A DNA stretch of 61,067 bases from an uncultured Oscillospiraceae bacterium (lineage in GTDB: Bacteria > Bacillota > Clostridia > Oscillospirales > Oscillospiraceae). The notes below the pieces were generated by a model, which was not told where the DNA came from, did not search any database, and saw only the letters and a program-made list of their open reading frames with translations. Where the stretch lies: contig CAJUAC010000011.1 of NCBI GenBank assembly GCA_910583885.1, positions 1 through 61,067 on the forward strand, in the 5' to 3' direction. A program made the translations under genes and the position numbers. Of this stretch, positions 17,859 to 26,391 are shown piece after piece (positions within the stretch are counted from its first letter, which is position 1; the number at the start of each line of letters is the position of its first letter).

Positions 17859-18620
17859 ATGAAAAACTGGTTTACAATAGATCCCCTTGACCTGGGCAGC
17901 ACCATTATCAGCGAGTACCGCCACTGGGAGGAGACCCACTGCTACCTGCTGGCCGGGACAGAGCGGGCCCTGCTGATCGACACGGGCTTAGGTATCTGCG
18001 ACATCTCCCAGCCGGTCAAGACCCTTACGGACAGGCCGGTCACGGCGGCGGCCACCCACATCCACTGGGATCACGTGGGCGGGCACAAATACTATCCTGA
18101 TTTTTACGCCCATGAGGCGGAGCTGGACTGGCTGGGCGGGGCTTTCCCCCTGAGCCGGGAAACCATCCGGGAGATGGTGCTGGACCGCTGCGACCCGCCG
18201 GAGGATTTCCGGGTGGAGGACTACGAGATGTTCCAGGGGACCCCGTCGCGGGTGCTGAGGGATGGGGATATCATTGACCTGGGCGGACGGCGGCTGGAGG
18301 TCCTGCACACGCCGGGACATTCCCCGGGACATATGTGCTTCTGGGAGGCGGAGCGGGGATATCTGTTCACCGGCGACCTGGTGTACAAGGACGTACTCTT
18401 CGCCTACTACCCCTCTACAGACCCGGAGGCGTATTTGCAGTCCCTGGAGCGGGCAGCAGCCCTGCCGGTACGGCGGGTATTCCCCGCCCACCACGACCTG
18501 GACATCCATCCGGAGACGATCGTCCGGATGCGGGACGCCTTCCGGGAGCTCAAGGCACGGGGGCTGCTCCACCATGGCGGCGGACAGTTTGACTACGGGG
18601 ACTTCGGGATCTGGGTATGA
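17859..18620 (+). CDS. MBL-fold metallo-hydrolase
   Basis: This 253-residue protein shows the metallo-beta-lactamase fold: DTGLGI, THIHWDHVGGH (HxHxDH), HTPGHSPGHMCF, and FTGDLVYKD, with a later PAHHDLD His. These bind two metal ions. Similarity to the glyoxalase II and hydrolase branch is visible, but the substrate is not. AAAAGGAG precedes the ATG at 17859; an upstream extension overlaps the CPBP gene and is ignored. The next gene starts 13 bp after its stop. Confidence 0.87.
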   Translation: MKNWFTIDPLDLGSTIISEYRHWEETHCYLLAGTERALLIDTGLGICDISQPVKTLTDRPVTAAATHIHWDHVGGHKYYPDFYAHEAELDWLGGAFPLSRETIREMVLDRCDPPEDFRVEDYEMFQGTPSRVLRDGDIIDLGGRRLEVLHTPGHSPGHMCFWEAERGYLFTGDLVYKDVLFAYYPSTDPEAYLQSLERAAALPVRRVFPAHHDLDIHPETIVRMRDAFRELKARGLLHHGGGQFDYGDFGIWV

Positions 18621-18633
18621 GGGGGCATCCGGG

Positions 18634-19092
18634 ATGAGGTTTGGCCTGTTTAATTGGTGGAATGCCGCCGCTGTCGCCCTGCTGCTGATCCCCAATATTC
18701 TCTATGCGTGCAAGCACCGTGATTTCGGCTATCAGAGCGCCAGCCGGGCAGTCAACGCGGCGGAGCAGGCGGGACGCATTGGCTGTATGGTTTTTATGGT
18801 TGTGCCCTTAGGCGTGAAGGGCGGGGAATTGGGCTTCTGCTCGTGGGAGGAACTGGTCCTGTGGTGCGGCGGCACGGCGGCCCTGCTGCTGGCCTACTAT
18901 GGATGCTGGCTGTGCTTTGCCCGGCGGTACACCCGCCCCCTCGCCCTGGCGCTGGCCATCCTGCCCTGCGCCCTGTTCCTTCTCAACGCCCTGCTGCTGC
19001 GGCACTGGATGCTGGGCCTGTGCGCGGTGCTGTTCGCTTGGGCCCATCTCATGGTTACATGGCAATGCACGAAAAGACGGAAGGAAACGTAA
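18634..19092 (+). CDS. Small multi-pass membrane protein, unknown function
   Basis: This 152-residue protein has four or five hydrophobic segments: about 6-24, 50-62, 68-90, 98-115 and 118-140. I see no catalytic motif. An internal SASRAVNAAEQAGRIGCMVF loop is the only distinctive part. It lies 13 bp after the MBL gene and 3 bp before the deaminase-like gene, so it is surely co-transcribed with both. The start is the ATG at 18634 after GGGGGCATCCGGG, a weak site. It belongs to a family often labelled hypothetical in Clostridia. Confidence 0.65.
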   Translation: MRFGLFNWWNAAAVALLLIPNILYACKHRDFGYQSASRAVNAAEQAGRIGCMVFMVVPLGVKGGELGFCSWEELVLWCGGTAALLLAYYGCWLCFARRYTRPLALALAILPCALFLLNALLLRHWMLGLCAVLFAWAHLMVTWQCTKRRKET

Positions 19093-19095
19093 CAA

Positions 19096-19533
19096 ATGGA
19101 TATTTGGGAAACATTATACGAAAAGGCCCAGTCGCTGTACCATCCAGAGGAGGTATCCCCCTTTATCTATGCCCACCATGTAGTCTGTGCGCTGGAGGCG
19201 GAGGATGGGCAGATTTTTACAGGGTTCTGCATAGAGAGCTGCTGCGGGGTCATGGATCTATGCGCGGAACGGGTCGCTGCGCTCCATATGTACATCAACA
19301 GCGGCCAGACCGTTGTCAAGCGGGCCATCACTTTCCGGGACCAGCCCCCCAGCAATGCGGACGGTGTGAGCGGGATGCCCTGCGGCGCGTGCCGGGAGTT
19401 TTTCTACCAGCTGGACGAGCGCAACGAAGAGATGGAGATCATGACGGACTATGCCAGGCGGGAAACCGTGACACTGAAGGAATTACTGCCCAATTGGTGG
19501 GGGAAGGAGCGGTATGCGGCGGCTGGGAAGTGA
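19096..19533 (+). CDS. Cytidine deaminase-like zinc protein
   Basis: This 145-residue protein has the cytidine deaminase fold signature: CAE (LCAERVAA, about 56-63, with the proton-relay Glu) and PCGAC (near 95), the three Cys holding zinc as in tetrameric cytidine deaminases. It resembles the blasticidin-S deaminase or uncharacterised deaminase branch more than housekeeping Cdd, because the usual FxxN segment is not obvious. It could act on a free nucleoside or a modified base. It sits between mutS and mutL and 37 bp before mutL, so a nucleotide-pool role is possible but unproven. Confidence 0.78.
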   Translation: MDIWETLYEKAQSLYHPEEVSPFIYAHHVVCALEAEDGQIFTGFCIESCCGVMDLCAERVAALHMYINSGQTVVKRAITFRDQPPSNADGVSGMPCGACREFFYQLDERNEEMEIMTDYARRETVTLKELLPNWWGKERYAAAGK

Positions 19534-19569
19534 GCCAGCCGCACCCGCCTCACCAGGAAAGGAGGGCCT

Positions 19570-21525
19570 ATGCCCCTTATTCAACAGCTTGATCCCCATG
19601 TCGCCGACCTGATTGCCGCCGGCGAGGTGGTGGAGCGCCCTGCCAGCGTGGTCAAGGAGCTGGTGGAAAACGCCATGGACGCTGGCGCGTCCGCCGTGGT
19701 GGTGGAGATCCAGCGCGGCGGCATGGCCCTCATCCGGGTGACGGACAACGGCTGCGGCATCGCCCCCGGGGAGATGCCCACCGCCTTCCTCCGCCACGCC
19801 ACCAGCAAGCTGCGGGAGGCCGGGGATCTGGCCGCCATCGGCACGCTGGGCTTCCGGGGGGAGGCGCTGGCCGCCATCTCTGCTGTCAGCCGTCTGGACG
19901 TGCTCTCCCGGCAGAAGGGCGCGCAGCTGGGGGCCTCCCTCTCCCTGGTGGGCGGTACCCCGGGGCAGGTGGAGGACGCCGGGTGCCCGGAGGGCACCAC
20001 GATGATGGTGCGGGAGCTGTTCTACAACACCCCTGCCCGCCTGAAATTTATGAAAAGCGACAGCGCTGAGGCCGCCGCCGTGGGGGCAATGCTCGGCCAG
20101 ATCGCCCTGAGCCATCCGGAGGTCTCCATCCGTTACCTGCGTGACGGCAAGGAGGAGCTCCACACCCCGGGGGACGGCAAGCTCCTCTCTGCTATCTACG
20201 CTGTCCGGGGCCGTGATTTCGCCCTGAACCTGACCGAGGTGGAGGGGGGAGGCGAGGGCGTTTCCGTGCATGGCTACGTCACCGACCCCCTGGCGGGCCG
20301 GGGCACCCGGGCCATGCAGGCCTTTTTTTGCTGTGGACGGATGATTAAATCCGCCCTGCTGACAGCGGCCCTGGAGGAGGCCTACGCCAACCGGCAGATG
20401 AAGGGGAAATTCCCGGGCTGCGTGCTCCATATTGACCTGCCTCTCTACGAGGTGGACGTGAACGTCCACCCGGCCAAGACCGTGGTAAAATTTGTTCACG
20501 AGCGCGCGGTGTTCTCCGCTGTCCACCACACCGTAAAGGATACGCTGGACGGCGGCCTGAAGGCCGCTGGGACGGCTGTTCCGATGCCCGCAGGCCGGAC
20601 AAAGGATGTCCCCACAGCTGGCGTCCGGGAGGCCATGGAGGCATCTGCCCCCAGGCCCGCCGGGCGGGCAAATCCCCCACCGCCCCTTGCAGCCCCCCGC
20701 AGCGATTTCTACCAGTCCATGGATGCCAAGACCTTCCGGGAGCAGGGCGTCCCCTCAGGCGGGCAGGGGAACCGCTTGCTCCTCCGCGACGGGGCCAGGC
20801 CAGTCTCCTCCCGGGAGCGCCCCGCCGCCCCGGCAGCCCCCTCCGGGGGGATAGGCACATTCGCTGTCCGCATCACCTCCCCGCCGCCGGGCGCACCGGA
20901 GAAGCCGGTCCAGCCACCGCCGGAGCCGCCTGCCCAGGCCTCCCTGACCGGCGGAACCCCCGTCCCCTGGCGGTTGGCCGGTGAGATATTCCACACCTAT
21001 ATCGTCGCCGAGGATGGCGAGGATATGTGGCTCATCGACAAACACGCCGCCCATGAGCGGATCAACTTTGACCGCATGAAGGCCAATACCGAGCCCATCA
21101 TGCGCCAGCAGCTGCTCTCCTGCACGGCAGTGGATCTGCCCCAGGAGCAGTACGCCGCCCTCCTGGAGCATCTGCCGCTGCTGGAGGAGTTCGGCTTTGA
21201 AGCCGAGGACTTCGGCTCCGGGTGCCTCGCGATCCGTGCCATCCCGTCGGACCTGGAGACAGGGCAGATCCGGGAGACCCTGGAAATGCTGGCGGACAAG
21301 CTCCTCACCGGCGCAGGCGCGGACCCCGCCGCCGCCCGGGACGCCATGCTCCATACCATGGCCTGCAAGGCCTCCATTAAGGGCGGCTGGAAGAGCGACC
21401 CCGCAGAGCTGCGGGCCCTCATTGGCCGGGTGCAGAGCGGGGAAGTGCAGTTCTGCCCCCACGGCAGGCCGGTGAAAGTGAAGCTGAGCAAGTACGATAT
21501 TGAGAAAATGTTCAAGAGAGCATAA
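19570..21525 (+). CDS. mutL: DNA mismatch repair protein MutL
   Basis: This 651-residue protein has the GHKL ATPase N-terminus (ELVENAMDAGA, DNGCGI, TLGFRGEALA), a Pro-rich linker of about 100 residues, and a C-terminal dimerisation domain. The C-terminus keeps the endonuclease elements seen in non-methyl-directed systems: DKHAAHERINFD, ACKASIKGG and CPHGRP. It therefore probably nicks the daughter strand itself, which fits Clostridia lacking MutH. The ATG at 19570 follows AAAGGAGGG. It is followed by miaA after 67 bp. Confidence 0.95.
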   Translation: MPLIQQLDPHVADLIAAGEVVERPASVVKELVENAMDAGASAVVVEIQRGGMALIRVTDNGCGIAPGEMPTAFLRHATSKLREAGDLAAIGTLGFRGEALAAISAVSRLDVLSRQKGAQLGASLSLVGGTPGQVEDAGCPEGTTMMVRELFYNTPARLKFMKSDSAEAAAVGAMLGQIALSHPEVSIRYLRDGKEELHTPGDGKLLSAIYAVRGRDFALNLTEVEGGGEGVSVHGYVTDPLAGRGTRAMQAFFCCGRMIKSALLTAALEEAYANRQMKGKFPGCVLHIDLPLYEVDVNVHPAKTVVKFVHERAVFSAVHHTVKDTLDGGLKAAGTAVPMPAGRTKDVPTAGVREAMEASAPRPAGRANPPPPLAAPRSDFYQSMDAKTFREQGVPSGGQGNRLLLRDGARPVSSRERPAAPAAPSGGIGTFAVRITSPPPGAPEKPVQPPPEPPAQASLTGGTPVPWRLAGEIFHTYIVAEDGEDMWLIDKHAAHERINFDRMKANTEPIMRQQLLSCTAVDLPQEQYAALLEHLPLLEEFGFEAEDFGSGCLAIRAIPSDLETGQIRETLEMLADKLLTGAGADPAAARDAMLHTMACKASIKGGWKSDPAELRALIGRVQSGEVQFCPHGRPVKVKLSKYDIEKMFKRA

Positions 21526-21592
21526 ACTAATTGCCGCTTTCTGCCGATATTTTTAAAATAGGCTATCATGTGCCGCCGGAAAGGAGACCTCC

Positions 21593-22537
21593 ATGCCGCC
21601 CAAAATCCTCTGTGTCGTGGGCCCCACCGCCTGCGGGAAAACAAAACTGGGCGTCCTTCTGGCCCAGAAGTACTGCGGCGAGGTGGTCAGCGTGGACTCC
21701 ATGCAGATCTACCGGGGCATGTCCATCGGCACTGCCGCCCCTACGGCGGAGGAGATGGCCGGTATCCCACACCACATGGTCGGTATAGCCAGCCCGTCAG
21801 AAAACTGGTCCGCTGCCCGGTTTGTCCAGGAGGCAGACCGCTGCATTTCAGATATTTTGTCCAGGGGAAAGCTCCCCGTCCTGGTCGGCGGCACGGGCCT
21901 CTATCTGGATGCCATCATCACAGGCCGTACCTTTGCCCCCGGCAGCGGGGAGGGGGCTGTACGCAGGGAGCTGTATGCCCGGCTGGAGCGGGATGGCATC
22001 GGGCCGCTGCTGGAGGAGCTGCACCGGGTGGACCCGGTCTCCGGGGCCAAGCTCCATCCCGCAGACCACAAGCGCATCCTCCGGGCCCTGGAGGTCTACC
22101 GGGAGACAGGGAAGACGATCTCCCAGCACGACCGGGAGACCCAGTCCCTGCCCCCTAAATACGCCCCTCTCTTTATCGGCCTGGCCTTCCGGGATCGGGA
22201 AGACATGCGGGAGATGATCGGCCGCCGGGTGGACGCTATGATGGCCGCCGGGCTCCCCGATGAGGTCCGCGCTTTGATGGAGGCAGGCGTCCCCCCCTCT
22301 GCCACCGCCCTCCAGGCCATCGGCTACAAGGAGCTGCTCCCCGCCCTGCGCGGGGAACGGAGCCTTGCGGAGGCGGCGGAGGAGGTCAAGCTGCGCTCCC
22401 GGCAGTACGCCAAGCGCCAGCTGACCTGGCTGCGGCGCAATCCGTCCATCCACTGGATATATTGGGAGAAAGAGCGGAATTTTTCCGACGCTCTCCAAAA
22501 TGCGACAGAAATCCTCACCGCCCAGGGGCTACAATAG
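21593..22537 (+). CDS. miaA: tRNA dimethylallyltransferase MiaA
   Basis: This 314-residue enzyme adds a dimethylallyl group to A37 of UNN-decoding tRNAs, producing i6A, the substrate of MiaB at 11734. It has the P-loop GPTACGKT (about 10-17), VDSMQIYRG with the catalytic Asp, VGGTGLY, DHKRILRALE and a C-terminal RQYAKRQLTWLRR element. Length is usual. The start follows AAAGGAGAC. It lies between mutL and hfq, the order seen in many bacteria. Confidence 0.95.
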   Translation: MPPKILCVVGPTACGKTKLGVLLAQKYCGEVVSVDSMQIYRGMSIGTAAPTAEEMAGIPHHMVGIASPSENWSAARFVQEADRCISDILSRGKLPVLVGGTGLYLDAIITGRTFAPGSGEGAVRRELYARLERDGIGPLLEELHRVDPVSGAKLHPADHKRILRALEVYRETGKTISQHDRETQSLPPKYAPLFIGLAFRDREDMREMIGRRVDAMMAAGLPDEVRALMEAGVPPSATALQAIGYKELLPALRGERSLAEAAEEVKLRSRQYAKRQLTWLRRNPSIHWIYWEKERNFSDALQNATEILTAQGLQ

Positions 22538-22595
22538 CCCTGCGGCGGACAAGCCCTGGCGTCCGCCCAGAAATGAAAAAAGAGAGGTAGACGAC

Positions 22596-22832
22596 ATGGC
22601 AAAAAACCCCAACCTACAGGACGTATTCCTGGCTTCCGCACGGCGAACCGAGACGCCGGTGACGGTCTTCCTGGTCAATGGCTTCCAGATGCGGGGCACA
22701 ATCACCGGCTTTGACGCGTTCACCGTGATCTTGACCGCCGAAGGCAAACAGAACCTGATCTACAAGCACGCCATCTCCACCGTGAGCCCTGCCAGGAGCG
22801 TGGATCTCACCGAATGGGAGGAAACGCTGTAG
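22596..22832 (+). CDS. hfq: RNA chaperone Hfq
   Basis: This 78-residue Sm-like protein forms a hexameric ring that pairs small RNAs with mRNAs. The Sm1 motif (VTVFLVNGFQMRGTITGFD) and Sm2 motif (YKHAIST) are intact, and Gln near the N-terminus (NLQD) belongs to the proximal U-binding face. The tail is short, as in Firmicutes. AGAGAGG precedes the ATG at 22596; an earlier in-frame start overlaps miaA and would add an unlike segment. It follows miaA by 58 bp. Confidence 0.95.
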   Translation: MAKNPNLQDVFLASARRTETPVTVFLVNGFQMRGTITGFDAFTVILTAEGKQNLIYKHAISTVSPARSVDLTEWEETL

Positions 22833-22862
22833 GTCCATAAGCATCCCCAAGGAGAGTACATC

Positions 22863-24164
22863 ATGAAAACCAGCACCCTGGCCACCCGGCTGATGATGGC
22901 CGCCATTTTCCTCACCGTTCTGGTCTATTTTGGCGTCAATCTGGCCGCTTACTTCATGGATCCCTACACCACCACCACCGCCTACGCCTACACCGGCGAG
23001 AAGACGGTGACAGTCTCCGGCTACGTGGTACGGGATGAGGAGGTCCTGCCGGGCGGCGGGGAGCTGGTCTACTCCTCCCGCAGCGAGGGGGAGCGGGTCA
23101 GCAACGGAGGGACGGTAGCCCTGATCTATCAGAGCCCCCAGGCGCTGGAGGACGCCAATATCCTGCGCTCCCTGGAGGAGCAGCTTGAGCAGCTCCTCTA
23201 TGCCCGCACCTTGGCCACCGGCTCCCAGACCTCCGCCAGGATGGACGAGGAGGTCGCCTCCTCCCTGATTACCTTCCACCGCTCCCTGGCGTCTGGCAGC
23301 CTGACAGCCGCCAGCGACCAGGGCGCCAGCCTGCGTGCGGCTGTGCTCAAGCGGAGCTACGCCTACTCCGGCACCGGGGACTTGGAGTCGTCCATCGCCG
23401 CCCTCCAGGCCCAGATCAGCGCCCTGTCCGCCTCCGCAGGCGCTGGCGCTACCCGGGTCAGCGCTACCCGGGCGGGACTCTTCTCCGGCCTGATAGACGG
23501 ATATGAAACGGTCCTCAGCCGGAGCGGCATCTTGCAGCTGACCCCCTCTGCCTACCGCGCCATCGCCCCTGTGGAGGGGGCGTCTGGCGTGGGGAAGATC
23601 ATCTACGGTACCGGCTGGTCCTTTCTGACCATGATGCGCAGCGAGGATCTCAACCGGATGCAGGAGGGGGACACCGTCACCCTCCGCTTCCAAAAGGGGT
23701 TGGACCGGGATATGGAGATGCGGGTGTCCCACATCAGTGTGGAGGATGGCGGGCGGCGGGTGGTGGTGTTCACCTCAGAGCGGCATCTGAACCTGACCAC
23801 CCTGCTGCGGCTCCAGAATGCCCAGGTGATTTTTGAGAGCTATTCCGGCATCCGGGTACCACGCAGCTCCGTGCGCGTGGACAACGAGCCCGTAACTGGC
23901 GACGACGGCACGCCTGTGCTGGATGAAAACGGGAACCCCAAGACCCAAAGTGTCACCTGTGTCTACTGCCTGTGGGGCACCACCGCCCGGCTCAAGCCGG
24001 TCAAGGTGCTCTGGCAGGAGGACGAGTACATCTTGGTGGTCCCGGATGAGGATGCCTTGTCGGCCTTCTCCTCCGAACAGGCCCGGGAGGGCCGCCGCCT
24101 GCGGGCGGGGGATCAGGTGATCACCGCAGCAGCAGATCTTTATGACGGGAAGGTAATCAGGTAA
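22863..24164 (+). CDS. HlyD-like membrane-fusion protein
   Basis: This 433-residue protein has one N-terminal transmembrane segment (about 8-30), then a lipoyl-like beta barrel half (TVSGYVVRDEEVLPGGGELV, EGERVSNGGTVALIY), a helical hairpin (residues about 95-190) and a second barrel section. This matches the HlyD/membrane-fusion family found as stand-alone genes beside sepF in Oscillospiraceae. No ABC partner is next to it, so an export role is unproven; a cell-envelope role linked to division is possible. Its stop overlaps the yggS start by 1 nt (TAATG). Confidence 0.7.
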   Translation: MKTSTLATRLMMAAIFLTVLVYFGVNLAAYFMDPYTTTTAYAYTGEKTVTVSGYVVRDEEVLPGGGELVYSSRSEGERVSNGGTVALIYQSPQALEDANILRSLEEQLEQLLYARTLATGSQTSARMDEEVASSLITFHRSLASGSLTAASDQGASLRAAVLKRSYAYSGTGDLESSIAALQAQISALSASAGAGATRVSATRAGLFSGLIDGYETVLSRSGILQLTPSAYRAIAPVEGASGVGKIIYGTGWSFLTMMRSEDLNRMQEGDTVTLRFQKGLDRDMEMRVSHISVEDGGRRVVVFTSERHLNLTTLLRLQNAQVIFESYSGIRVPRSSVRVDNEPVTGDDGTPVLDENGNPKTQSVTCVYCLWGTTARLKPVKVLWQEDEYILVVPDEDALSAFSSEQAREGRRLRAGDQVITAAADLYDGKVIR

Positions 24165-24856
24165 TGACGATTGCAGAAAATATCCATGCCATCCGCGCCC
24201 GCATGGCGGACGCCGCACAGCGGGCAGGACGGGACCCCAAGGAGATCCTTCTGATCGGGGCCAGCAAGATGAACGATGCCGCCGCCTGCCAGGCGGCTAT
24301 TGCGGCAGGCATTGACGCACTGGGGGAGAACCGGGTGCAGGAAATGGCGGCCAAGCTGCGGGAGCACGCCTATGACGGCGCCCCCCTCCACTTCATCGGC
24401 CACCTCCAGCGCAACAAGGCGCGCCAGGTGGTGGGCACGGCTGCGCTCATCCACTCCGTAAGCTCCCTGGAGCTGCTGGAGGAGATCGGGCGTCTGGCGG
24501 AGAGGCAGGGGCTGGTCCAGGATGTGCTGCTGGAGGTGAACATCGGCGGTGAGCAGAGCAAAAGCGGCTTTGCCCCCGACGTCCTCCGCGGGGCGGCAGA
24601 GCGGGCCGCGGCCATCCCCCATGTGCGGGTCCGGGGCCTGATGGCAATCCCGCCCATCCAGCGGGAGCCCCACGGGAATTTGCCCTTTTTCGCAAAAGTT
24701 GCCCGCCTTTATGTTGACATAGGCCGTGATTTGTACGATAATAAGTTCGACTATTTATCAATGGGTATGAGCGATGATTTTGAAGATGCCATTGCAGCCG
24801 GGGCCACGATGGTCCGTGTGGGCTCCGCCATCTTCGGCCATAGACAGTACCAATAA
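24164..24856 (+). CDS. yggS: YggS-family PLP homeostasis protein
   Basis: This 230-residue protein is a single-domain alanine-racemase-like barrel binding pyridoxal phosphate. LLIGASKMND carries the cofactor Lys, and GENRVQEM, HFIGHLQRNKAR, HSVSS, LEVNIGGEQSKSGF, and LSMGMSDDFEDAI are the usual family blocks. It maintains PLP balance and has no known catalytic product. Its link with sepF (as ylmE in Bacillus) is widely seen in Firmicutes. It shares TAATG with the HlyD-like gene. Confidence 0.92.
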   Translation: MTIAENIHAIRARMADAAQRAGRDPKEILLIGASKMNDAAACQAAIAAGIDALGENRVQEMAAKLREHAYDGAPLHFIGHLQRNKARQVVGTAALIHSVSSLELLEEIGRLAERQGLVQDVLLEVNIGGEQSKSGFAPDVLRGAAERAAAIPHVRVRGLMAIPPIQREPHGNLPFFAKVARLYVDIGRDLYDNKFDYLSMGMSDDFEDAIAAGATMVRVGSAIFGHRQYQ

Positions 24857-24873
24857 CGATGGGAGGTTTCCAC

Positions 24874-25323
24874 ATGAGCTTGCTGGATAATATTAAACGG
24901 ATGATTAATCCCCTCAGCGATGAGGACGATGACTACGATGAGGTTTTTGGTGAACCGGAATCTCCTTTCATAGACGAACGGCCCAGAGGGACAGACCGGA
25001 ACCTCGTGGACAGCCGCCGGGGCAAGGTGGTCAATATCCACGCCACCACCCAGCTGAAGGTGGTGCTTGTCAAGCCCGAACGCTTTGAGAATGCCAGCGA
25101 GATCGCAGACCACCTCAAGGAGAAGCGGACTGTGGTGGTCAATTTAGAATCCACCCACAAGGACATTGCCCGCCGCCTGATCGACTTCCTCTCCGGCGTG
25201 GCCTACGCAGGGGAGGGCAAAATCAAGAAGGTGGCCGCCAATACATACATTATCACCCCCTACTCCGTTGATATCCAGGGGGATCTGATCGATGAGCTGG
25301 AGAACAACGGCCTGTACTTCTAG
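24874..25323 (+). CDS. sepF: Cell division protein SepF
   Basis: This 149-residue protein tethers FtsZ filaments to the membrane. It has an N-terminal amphipathic helix (MSLLDNIKRMINP), an acidic linker (DEDDDYDEV), and the SepF core domain, in which RPRGTDRNLVDSRRGKVVNI leads into KERFENASEIADHL-like and VVNLEST segments and ends GLYF. GGGAGGT precedes the ATG at 24874; the in-frame ATG at 24859 lies upstream of this site and is not used. It is in the yggS-sepF-divIVA cluster, as in Bacillus. Confidence 0.94.
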   Translation: MSLLDNIKRMINPLSDEDDDYDEVFGEPESPFIDERPRGTDRNLVDSRRGKVVNIHATTQLKVVLVKPERFENASEIADHLKEKRTVVVNLESTHKDIARRLIDFLSGVAYAGEGKIKKVAANTYIITPYSVDIQGDLIDELENNGLYF

Positions 25324-25363
25324 TTCCCAGCTTGACAAATGAGAACAGGGAGGGAAACACGCG

Positions 25364-26245
25364 ATGATGACCCCACAGGAAGTGGCGAACTGCACCTTTG
25401 CAAAGTCCATGATGGGCGGCTATAACATGGCCTCTGTGGACGACTTTCTGGACAAGCTGACGGAGGACTACTCCGCTTTATTTAAGGAGAACGCCGCGCT
25501 GAAGGCCAAGCTGAAGGTCACTGTGGACAAGATGGCGGAGTACCGCGAATCAGAGGACGCCATCCGTACCACCCTGCTGACTGCTCAAAAAATGGCCACC
25601 TCCATGGTAACGGAGGCGGAGAAGAAGCGCGACGTACTGATTGCCGAGGCCACCCGCACAGCCAAAGCCCGCAAGACGGCTATTGAGCAGGAGGTCGCTG
25701 CGGAGGAGCGCCGCCTGGAGGAGGTCCGTGCCCGTGTGGACCGGGAGCTGGAGGCGGAGCGCCTGCGCCTGTCAGTCGGCCAAGAGCGCCTGCGGGGCTT
25801 TATCCAGGATGTGACTGCTGTCTGCACGGGACAGCTGGCGCTGCTTGAGCAGCTGCCGGAGCTGCCCACGGAGCCTGATCCCCAGGCGATAGCCATCGTC
25901 CAGGCAGCAGATGCCCCCCCGGCTGCTGATCCCCAGACAGCAGCGGCCTCCCAAGCTGCGGCAGTTATCCCCCAGGCGGTAGCTGCGATGGCTGTAGTAG
26001 ATACCTCCGGCGGTGAACTTGCCCCGCAAAACGGGGAGGGCAGTGCCGTGGACGAGGAGGCATCCGAGGTTGAGCGGAATTTAAAAAATGTGTTGAGTGT
26101 ATTCTCCCCGGCAAAGGAGGCAGCAGCTAACCTGCCGGAGGGGGATCCCTTTGCCGACACCAGTGTGGACAGAGAGGATCTGGAGGCAACCCGTGTGCTG
26201 AACCTGGAGGATCTTCAGTTCGGCCCCAATTATACAAAAGATTGA
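25364..26245 (+). CDS. divIVA: DivIVA-like cell pole/division protein
   Basis: This 293-residue protein begins with the DivIVA N-terminal domain (MTPQEVANCTFAKSMMGGYN, VDDFLDKL) that senses curved membrane, then a coiled coil from about 45 to 150 rich in Ala, Glu and Lys. The second half is Ala/Pro/Gln-rich and probably disordered, then ends with an acidic segment. It would localise division or wall-growth factors at the septum or poles. GGGAGGGAAACACGCG precedes two adjacent ATG codons (25364 and 25367). It follows sepF by 40 bp. Confidence 0.85.
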   Translation: MMTPQEVANCTFAKSMMGGYNMASVDDFLDKLTEDYSALFKENAALKAKLKVTVDKMAEYRESEDAIRTTLLTAQKMATSMVTEAEKKRDVLIAEATRTAKARKTAIEQEVAAEERRLEEVRARVDRELEAERLRLSVGQERLRGFIQDVTAVCTGQLALLEQLPELPTEPDPQAIAIVQAADAPPAADPQTAAASQAAAVIPQAVAAMAVVDTSGGELAPQNGEGSAVDEEASEVERNLKNVLSVFSPAKEAAANLPEGDPFADTSVDREDLEATRVLNLEDLQFGPNYTKD

Positions 26246-26306
26246 ACCCTGCCAAACCAGCGGCAGAGGTCCTATCGGATATGAGCGGAATTCCGCTTCT
26301 TGACAC

Positions 26307-26334
26307 GCAGAGGCGGCCGCACGGCCGCCTCTGC
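26307..26334 (+). terminator. GC-rich hairpin between divIVA and the HAD gene
   Basis: GCAGAGGCGGCCG and CGGCCGCCTCTGC make a perfect 13-bp stem about 60 bp after divIVA. No T-tract follows. A small AGCGGAATTCCGCT palindrome lies just upstream at 26284-26297. Confidence 0.5.
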
Positions 26335-26391
26335 GCCTATATTGGAACCGGCTGTGTGCCTGCCGCGGCGCAGAGAAAGGAGAAAGCCGCT

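Noticed and set aside
25331..25346. TTGACAAATGAGAACA between sepF and divIVA
   Set aside because: Only the TTGACAAATG part matches the flank motif. It is within a core operon and is most simply an internal promoter element.
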